Positions 55,043-64,000 of a DNA stretch of 64,000 nucleotides are shown in pieces. The stretch spans positions 62,501 through 126,500 of the forward strand of contig WBZZ01003665.1 in assembly GCA_019918135.1 (NCBI GenBank), written 5' to 3'. Position numbers and translations under genes: made by a program. The DNA is from Paulinella micropora. Its lineage: Eukaryota; Cercozoa; Imbricatea; Euglyphida; Paulinellidae. The notes beneath the pieces were generated by a model. That model made no database searches. It saw only the letters and a program-made list of their open reading frames with translations, and had not been told where the DNA came from. The number at the start of each line of letters is the position of its first letter. The first letter of the stretch is position 1.

Positions 55043-55754
55043 GAGATATAAAATCATCGATCAAGTTTTACCATAAACTTACTAACGAGATACTCAAATT
55101 GATCCTTAGGAACATGTTTGGTTAGTACGTCTGCAATTTGTTTCTTAGTTCCTACCTTACAAATTTAATCTCATTCTCTCTCTGTGCGTGATGAATGAAA
55201 TGAAGTTCTAGTGGTAAGTGTTTAGTGCGTGGTCTTGACATTCCCCTTTCTGCTGCTAAGATGGTCTGTGCATTATCTTCATAAAGCTCTATCGGTCCTT
55301 TCCGTGCTATATCTAATTCTTCCGTGATATGTCGTATAGCCAATCCTTCCCGTATACACTCTGCTGCTGCGAAAATTTCAGCGTCATTAGAACTAAGTGC
55401 AATCCTAGTCTGTCGCTTTGACAACCAAGCTACCGGGTCTCCTCCCCAAAGCACTACATATCCTGTACGTGACTTTCCGGCTTTCTTACAGACCTTATGT
55501 GCTGCATCGGGCCACAGAGTAATTCGCGGGTATGTCCTTCCTTCTTGAGATGATCTAGGCCCGTGAAATGCAATACCGCGATACGAACTTTTCAAATACC
55601 TGAAGATCCTACCTATCAGAGCATAAGCAAGTCCTGGATTTACTGTTTCATCCCTCTCCCCCGACCCTCGCAACCAGCGTGAAACCAACACTGTAGCTAA
55701 GAATACCATGCCCGTCCAAAGGCCCAAAACAAACAGCTCGAGAAGTTCCGTCAT
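55043..55754 (-). mobile_element. Ty1/copia fossil, RNase H end (unit 3)
   Basis: Third tandem copy of the copia RNase H relic. Broken and partial, like the other two. Confidence 0.75.
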
Positions 55755-58700
55755 GCTCTACTAGTGACACTGTAGCAAAGGGCTAATACATGGACCAAGT
55801 TCCGCCATGCAGCAAAGTTGCTGCCGTCATGCGCCACCATGCGCACAGTTCAACACAGGTCCCCATAAGTCCTAAGATGGGGTAACAAAGAAAGTAAAAT
55901 AACACCGGTACCATCATCCTTTCTCCCCAAATAAGGTGGAAGAAGCCAGAGAGGATAATAGAGAAACCAATCCAATTAAGGACCAAACTGAAACCACTTC
56001 CAAGGTCTACTAGCTTCAAGATGATGGAAAAGCGTTGCTGCACAGAAAGAACAGGTATACTCGTGACGCTCCCGTAAGGGAGACCAAGGGGGGAAAAGTT
56101 CAAGAAAGGATGCCACGCTACTAAAGCCAGCTCCACAAGGAGTAGTAAGCACACCCTCCCACCCCCAACGCCACAGACCAACAGCAACATAACCAACAAT
56201 AGTCAAGGACATGTCCAGATAACAGAGAACGACGCCACCTCTCAAACTCACACAAGGAGGAAGTGGAGAGAAAGAGAGTTAGATTGTCCACTAGACCGAA
56301 TAAGGGAATGTCCCAGCACCCGCCAGGGCACCCAACAAACTTCCCAAAGCCGACATGAGTCCAACGTTCCACACCAAGCCGAAGAAAGGGAGAAAGGTCC
56401 AAAAGCCTGCAGAAAGAGAAAGCACAGGCAGACCGAACATTAAAGAACGTGCCAGTAACTAAATAAATGTCATAGCAAAGAGCTCGCAGAGCATAAACAA
56501 ATGAAGTAAAGTCAGTTATCATCCACCCAGATGCTAGGTATGGGCATGTGTGTGCCATGTTCTCACCGAACACTCCCCCCACCTCAGCAAAAGCTTGAGA
56601 CTGAATGCACACAGAGTGGGAAGCAAAAGGAACAATTTACTGACACCACACAGACACGCCAGCACACGTACAGGACAAGTGAGGCCAACATAGCTCCATA
56701 AGCACAGCTCAATACATGAAAATGTCTCGTAAAACACGGTGACATTTGTGTATGTCTTCAGCCATGATAGACTGTTCTGCCTAGTATGTCTATCTCAACC
56801 TGTGCTCTCAGTTAACATCTCACCTTGCCATAGAGTGGGCTCTGGGCTACTCAATGTGCCTCTGGCCTCTCGAATAAAATCTGAATGCCCCTTGGCTCTT
56901 TACACACATAAAATACTAACACACCACATACCTATAATGTGTGTTCTGTTGGACCTCAAAGGTCTCTTGTCGTCCCTTGACTCTTGCATCAACACTAAAC
57001 TGAACAAAATGAATAATTAGTTGCCACCGAAAAGAGCAACACCACCAGCATGCAAACATACCCAAAAGAAACATGTTGTGTGTCCAACGGTGCATGCAAT
57101 GAAAACAATGTGAGTGGGTAAAAGATGAATGTACGTGAAGAGCAAAAACAGCTGTAAGCAACGCCAGCCGGCCCTTCCACGACCCGAAGCTGTCCAATGA
57201 TCAAACAGCCCCAGGCCCTCCCACCACACCAAGTCAGCGGGCTTACAAATAGCTCCACTATGCAGGAAAAGGTCTCAAATGTCTGACACAAGCCTTCCTG
57301 TCCCACCGGGGTCCCAACACGCAAAGCAGCAAACCGGCTGCCTGCCCCAACCCCAAAACAAAAAACAGTCACCAACGCTCGGGTTCGCCATATCTAGCTC
57401 AACAGCCTCAGGTGCCTCCCCTTGTCATTGTCGTCTAAACTTATGCTCTCGTCAGAGCAAACAAACTTGGGGGTAACTAAAGTTAATGAGGGCCCTCCAA
57501 CACATTACATGTGTGGCAGCCACCCGGCTGATAAACATAATTCCCACACACCCTACTTCGCGATCTTGTAGGCTTGGCCCCCGTTTTCTGGCACTACCCT
57601 GTCGGTGTTACACAAACTAAAAGGGGTAGCTAGCCCCTACCCAACCATAGACCTTCAGCCCCCGAGACGGTGCACTCAGTACAGGCTTCTCCAAAGATCT
57701 GTGCCCTCTAGTCTAACCACGTACCGTGCCGAGTACTGATTCAACCCTAGAAGGTCTTCAACTAATTGCTACAGCACAGTGCAGGCAATTGTCACGTTCG
57801 TGTCTTGTCCTGTTCCTGTTCGTCCAACCAAGTCTCATATGTACCTGACCTACCAAACCAGTCTGCCACTTTTAGAATACATAAAGGTCTTCTAGACACG
57901 CATGAACGAACACCACGAGTGACAGAAAAGACGGAAGGACGAAGACGAGGCAACTTGAAGCAGCTCCAACCGAAGACGCAAAGTCCCACCAAAAGCTACA
58001 CCTTCAGATTCAGCTCGATGCGCAGTGGCCCTTCTGGCAGACGCATGAGCTCTCATCTTCGAGTTTGTAGCCACGTCACACTGCCGACTCGCTCCCATTT
58101 TCCTATCCCCTCCTTCCGTTAGGCTCCTCGCAGGGAACGCACTAACAAGGCTCATAACCCGATGAACAATTTGAACTGAGGTCCGGGTAGGGCCTTTGAA
58201 ACTAGCCTGTTAACCGGAGGCTCCGGGATCCCAGTTGTCTACCACCATTTTACTGAGTCACACTGAGATTAACTAAAAAGGAAACCAACCTCACCAACTT
58301 CAATCGGTAATATATGAAGGAAATTTGCCACCAGTACCAGAAAACTGGCATGGTAGTACAGGAACTTATCATAACTAGCATAAGTACTAAGTATTAAGTA
58401 CTTAGAAGAGTGAAGCTAACGTGACTATACGGTTATGCTGTAGTGGACTAGGATCTAATTAATTTGTCCAATGTACTGTTCATGTGCTGCTAGTGTTTGC
58501 TCAATGGTGTGACTACTCAGGAGCCGGAAATAAATGAGGAAACAGATCCGAGAGGAAGCTCAGAGTCTCAACCGACGATATTTACCAATCTACCGGTATT
58601 ACCTACTGTTCCAGTATAAGAAGGAGAGGGGGATTGTAGCAGCAGATAGGTAAATATGCGACGTTTTCTTATACTTCTATACACAGTGATGTATAGATGA

Positions 58701-60319
58701 GCTATATCTAGTCAAGATATGGTTATCAATGTAACTTTACTAGGTTGCCAGGGGAGAGGTTCACATTCTGTACTTCAGACACTTGGTCTTTATTGAGACA
58801 GAAGGAAACTGAACCCAACACGGGCTCAATCAAATTGAACTAATTGCCCGCCTAAACTTGAATAAAGGAAATACAACTGAGTATAATAGGTAAAGCAATG
58901 ATCAGTCCTATGAAGGAACTGACTGCCACTAGGCCAGTACCAGAAATATTAATAACTATGTAAAAACATGTAGAGGCCGATATGACTAAATACTATTAAT
59001 ATATTAATAAATTGTCCATTGCTCCCCCTATTTAGGAATAGCGGCCGATATGAGCCAACATGGTAAATGTCATAACGCCAGACAACAGCCAAACAAGTTC
59101 ATCAATAAAATATTGAAACAACTCAAACAGCAAAACCTTCAACACATCGTTAAGCAATACACACATCAACATCATTATCAATATCGCATACTATGCAATC
59201 TACACCATTCGCACGGAAAATGACCAACACGCAATATGAAGATTGTAATGCCCCCAACGATAGCTCGTAAAAAGTCGGTAATACAACCAAACACAGTCCT
59301 CAAGAATGAGAATGATGTCTCGTTGTATTAGCTCAGTGAAGCCAAAAAGGAAAACGGCAACAGACCAGGAATAAAATGGCATCAGGTCCAATCCGGACAA
59401 ATAATACTGAAAAGCAAGCTGGTGCACATGTCACCAGGAAAAGGTATTTTTTACCGGCTATCCGGGGGGTGATGCCTACAGTACCCCCTCCCGATTTTAT
59501 GACGGAAATAGCATTTTCGTCATACACCTTCTGATTTCTTTCTGCAAATAGTATGCGCTATGGAGTCATGCCACACAGCGCATCGACCCACGGATAGACG
59601 CTAAAAGACGATAAATATATCCTCATACGGCACGTCAAAGCGGATTCTCTAGCCTTTCTTGTAAATTTTGAACTCCCTCAATTTCTTTTTTTTTTCTTTT
59701 TTTTTTTTCGGCAGTATGTCAAGAACAAACGTACAATTAATAAAAAAAATACAAGCAACGTGGTGCTGTAGTACGATTCCCCCTTTGATCTCCTTCTTCT
59801 TCTTATCATTATCATTATTATTATTATTATTCACAGGGAGATCGTAAGTACATTGTCTTTTTTAATGACATACCCTTGTATAAGGCGGATATCCTATGAT
59901 ATAGTATTAGGGGGCCAGTCCTAATAGCTATATCCGAAGTCGAGGTGTATGTACCCGACCCTGCGATATACCGACACAAGTAGAGATTGACCGTGCTCAG
60001 GTACGACAGTATATAATCTATCGTAAAAAATAATTTAATGAAAGTTTCAGAGAACATTTCATTTTCGAGAACATCATCCCAGGACTTGGAAAGGGTCATA
60101 CCCGGGAACACCATCGCTCAATACACTAGCGATCCCCGTATACGGTGTAGTATCATCGTCGATCGACCTTTCGCACTCGTATGTTGCGATCGAATGCCAA
60201 GTTATATCACTGAGTCTTTTTAATATTCATATTGATAACTGATGATGCATGATCAAATCATGATACGCCGTGGGCAATCAATCAGTTTATTTGAGACGCA
60301 TAAAGAAAAATAGTTTCTT
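55755..60319. other. Unit 3 region with no recognised gene
   Basis: Counterpart of 31492-36059, with the possible LTR edge and polypurine tract at about 59480-59497. No gene is seen. Confidence 0.45.
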
Positions 60320-63300
60320 TGTCACTGCCTTCGTCGTCTGGCGCGGATTTCTTTGCCTGGTGGAGGACCACCAACAAAAGTCAGATCGAACTTTGACTGT
60401 TCGAGAATGTCCCAGATCTTATTAGGGATTCCGCCCAATGATAACTCAAAAGGGACATCAAGCACTCCTCTTGGCAGTGTCTGAATGGTCCACGCAGTGT
60501 AATCCTTGTCTATGGGAGTAATTGTATCATCTCATGTCTCGAGACTTTTTGCGTCTTTATATACTGGCAGATAATGTCTTGCCTTTGGAACCTCAACCGG
60601 GTCCATACTTCTCCAGAACTGGAGTATCGGTTGTACTATCTTTGCGGCTGATGATATTTTGAGTGTCCGTGTGACACGCATCTGTCGTGGGACCGCCACG
60701 ACCCGCATCAAGTATAAGTCTGAGAGAGTGTCATCAGCGACATGTTGTTCCGCTGGTCTCATCAGCGACATGTTGTTCCGCTGGTCTCATCAGATAAAAA
60801 ACATTTTTCACCCATGCGATGGTTGCTATCGCATCGCCTTCCTTCCATCGCTCATGGACAATCTCAACGTTGCCCGCGTTTGGGTCAGTGTCCGTCCCCT
60901 CCTCCTCCTGGTGGACGTCCTTTGATCTCATCGACCTCATCGCCTTCCTCGGTTGGTCGTTGATAAGATCATTCCGCGCTCTCCTTAGCTGCGCCTCTGT
61001 GATCTTCTCCTTCTTTCCGCTATGCTCTCGCGGAGACTTGGACTGAGTCCCCACCGCGCTTATGCGGTCAGTCTTCTCCTTGCTGTCCACCTCACTCTCC
61101 TCCTTCTCAGCTATCGGTGCCCGATAAGCATCGTCTTGGTCTATGCCAGCCTCCTTGTGGATGGGCGGCACCTCTTTGAAATCATCCTTCATCCGTTTTA
61201 ACGCCTCCTCAACGGATTCATCTTCCAGTAAGAAGGGATCATACTTAATCAGCCTTCTTACAATCACAATTTGCACCTTCCCTCTACCCCTGATCTTGTA
61301 ATTCAGAGGTCCCGTCTGTTCCATAATCTGATAAGGTCCTTTCCAGTGAGTGAACAGCTTAGAGCTGACTCCCTTCGGGACTTGAGGATGGTACAATAGT
61401 ACAATATCCCCGACCTGGAACTTGATCTGATCCAAGTGCGCTTGTCGCACCCCTTCAGCATCAGTCTTTCGGCGCTCCGCCTCTCTATGCGCCCTGACTA
61501 TTTGTTCCGCCTCCATCTTCACTCTAAGTCTCATCCCAAACAACTCATCCGCATCCGCCCAAGTGTCTTTTGGGTGAAGGAGCGAAGTCGGGATATCAGG
61601 CTCACGCCCATATACTAACTGATATGGCGAGATTGAGCTCTTCGAGCCTCCTAACGCTGTAGAGGGTAGACAGTTCATTGCAAACGCAAATGATGGTGCT
61701 GCCTCGACCCATGCTCTTTGATTCTCCTTCTTCGTGCAATACATCTTTAGCGAGGCTTTGAGGGGTCTGTGTACCCGCTCGATTTTCCCATTTGCTCGCG
61801 GGTTATAGGCAGTAACATATTGCCATTTCATCCCGTAATACTTAGATAGTTTGTCGATGACCTCGTTATTAAAGTCCGAGCCTCGATCAGAACATATCTT
61901 TCTTGGTACTCCGATCTGTGAGATGATCCTATCGATCAGCGCCTCGGCCGTCGTCTTGCCGGTAACGTCTTTGACAGGGATGATCCACACATAGTTGGTG
62001 GCTCTGTCAATAGCCGTAAGGAGGTATTTGTAACCATCCTTCGATTCTGGGAAAGGTCCCACATGATCAATGTGTATAAACTCAAACATCTCCGCATGAA
62101 GAGGAAATTCGCCAATCAGGCCGAAATTTGCCTTCAGTGGTGTTTTGTTTATCTTGCACGGGATGCATGCATCCACCGCCTGATCTATCTCCTCCTTCAT
62201 CTTCTTCCACCAGAATCGCCTCGCTACGAACATATGAGTTCGTTGTCGACCCGGATGCGCCATTTGTCCGGCTGTGACGCATAGCGACCGTGAAGGCCCT
62301 TGTACCACAGTAGACCATCTCTCCATCCCATCTCCTTCATCTGATCTTTGATCGCTTTCGTCATCCGTAGCTCATCCGGGTTCTGATATAACTGTATCAG
62401 TTCTTTAAACTCCGGATCTTGAGCCTGTTGTTGCCTCCATGCGGTAGGCGAGGCTATATGGATAGTACCATCTTCTAGCCGTACCCCGATTCTTTCCGGG
62501 TCATCGTCTAGGTCACTTCTCCGCTCTTGAGGAGGCTCCGCATAAACTTCCTGCGTCTCCTCTTCCTCTCTTATGTTCGCCTTCGCATTCTCATATACCT
62601 CATAGGACCACTCAGCGTCCTCCTGGGTATGTAGCTCACAACATATCCCGTGATCCGGGCCTTGTGGACTGTACCGTAGACCTGTGCGGTCATATCGGAC
62701 TCCACTCGCCATCTCCATCGCCTCAATGTGGCTGACCTCATACACCTTGTCAGTGGACAAGTCTTCCATCTCCACCGTGGACACCAACGCCGATACTTCT
62801 GAGTTAAACTCTAGCCTAGAGAGGCTATCAGCGACCACATTTCGCTTTCCCGGTAGATGGACCATTGTAAAATCGAAACAAGACAAGAACGCTTGCCACC
62901 GCGCCAGCCGTCCCGTCTGTTCATGATTCATCAACCATAACAGGTTATGATGATCAGTTCTGACAGTAAATTGAGGTCCTCCCCACAAATACTCTCTGAG
63001 CCTCTTGAGGGCCCATACTACCGCCAACGCCTCTCTTTGCCTTGTGCAATAGTTTCTCTCCGCCGCACACAACTTCCTACTAATAAACATGATTGGGCGT
63101 AATTTCTTTTCCTCATCCTCTTGTTGTAATACAGCCCCAATCGCAAACTTAGATGCGTCTGTATCGACTACGAATTGTTTCGTAAAGTCGGGCATCGTTA
63201 ACACCAGTCCTCCGTCTTTCGGGTCTTTGTAAATGAGATCTTTGAGCGCATGAAACGCTTGCAAAGCCTCTTCGTCCCACTTCTCAAAGTCTCCAAAATC

Positions 63301-64000
63301 TATCATTTTCTCCACTTTAGCCCGTGTTGCACCCCAATCGGGTATAAACTGGCTATAGTATTGCGCCATCGCAAAGAATGAGTGCAATTCAGTGCGATTC
63401 TTCGGTATCGGTCGATTCATAATCTCCTCCCTCTTCTCTTTGGATATCGAGACTCGATTATGGGAGATCTCGTACCCTAAGTATGTCACACTCGTCTTGG
63501 CAAGTTGACACTTCTTTAGATTGCACTTCAGGCCAAAAGCTCCGATGCGCCTGAATATATCGGACAAATGATCGATATGCTCCTCCATTGTGTTAGAGTA
63601 TACGATAATGTCATCGATATAGCAAAATGCATATTCTCCCGCCTTCTGTCCCCGCCTTCTCATAAAGCCACCGTCAGACAAATCATCGTACTGACTGCTC
63701 AACATCTTCTGCATCGCCTTCTGGAAAAGTCCTGGGGCTTGCTTGAGGCCCATCGGAAGCACTTTCCATTGGTATATTTCCATACCCGCCACAAACGCCG
63801 TCAGCCCTCTGGACTTTTCCTCCAGTGGTATCTGCCAGAAGCCATTCTTAAGGTCAATGACCGAATAGAATTTTGCATTCCGCAGTACTCTCCTTCCTTC
63901 TTCTAATGTCGGGAGAGGATTTCTCTCTTCCTCCAGCACCTTGTTAACACGAGCATAGTTAACTGTCAGGCGCCATTCTCCTCCTGGCTTCGGCACTATT
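60320..64000 (-). mobile_element. Ty3/gypsy-type LTR retrotransposon, pol part (unit 3, runs off window)
   Basis: Third copy of the gypsy pol region and the only one that extends past the unit junction into the RT fingers (PKPGGEWRLTVNYARVN, FYSVIDLKNGFWQIPL) before the window ends. RT, RNase H, zinc-binding, integrase and GPY parts are recognisable. It is broken, with about two or three breaks. The 5' LTR, primer-binding site and gag would lie outside the window. Confidence 0.9.

Larger units (their letters stand above)
51728..63806. repeat. Tandem unit 3 (about 12.08 kb), right edge open
   Basis: Third unit with the same content. At its right edge it does not jump back to the CDPK intron but continues as uninterrupted gypsy sequence. 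It therefore keeps the original right flank. Confidence 0.9.

Overview
The window is nuclear DNA of a eukaryote, probably a protist or alga. It holds an intron-rich calcium-dependent protein kinase (CDPK) gene with EF-hands, a tRNA-derived SINE, an APE-type LINE, and Ty3/gypsy and Ty1/copia relics. CDPKs occur in plants, green algae, alveolates and several other protist groups but not in animals or fungi. I cannot name the species. There is no sign of prokaryotic gene organisation.

Region 1 (1-22028) is a pile of retroelement copies separated by (TAA)n tracts. About two dozen copies of a 230-270 bp SINE (here SINE-A) lie on the minus strand, each with a tRNA-like head carrying Pol III A and B boxes. 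Two LINE copies are present: a long one at about 2890-7994 and a 5'-truncated one at 18895-21459. There are also three further short families (B, C and D) and scraps of LINE 3' ends. Almost all share the same orientation and end in the same (ATT)n tail. SINE-A, the LINE and family C also share a motif just before that tail. This points to one LINE machinery that mobilises all of them and inserts new copies into the (TAA)n tails of old ones.

Region 2 (22050-28745) is the CDPK gene on the plus strand. The retroelement pile stops 21 bases before a good splice acceptor, so it probably lies in a very large intron. The exons that should carry the glycine loop and the VAIK lysine are not in the window. 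Kinase and EF-hand exons can be traced by phase-compatible junctions. Nearly every intron carries its own microsatellite, often starting at the 5' splice site. At least three introns must be GC-AG to keep the conserved protein. A mariner-like non-autonomous transposon of 1.12 kb sits in one intron.

Region 3 (27435-64000) is a tandem triplication of a unit of about 12.1 kb. Each unit carries the last CDPK exons, roughly 2 kb with no recognised gene, a Ty1/copia RNase H fossil, several kb of non-coding DNA with possible LTR edges, and a large minus-strand Ty3/gypsy pol region. Unit 1 starts inside a CDPK intron. Units 1 and 2 end inside the reverse transcriptase of the gypsy element. Unit 3 runs on into further gypsy sequence at the window edge. 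By eye the middle unit is a mosaic: its left part matches unit 3 and its right part matches unit 1, as unequal crossing-over predicts.

All readings come from inspection by eye. No alignment, folding or database search was run. Copy counts, identities and domain limits are estimates.
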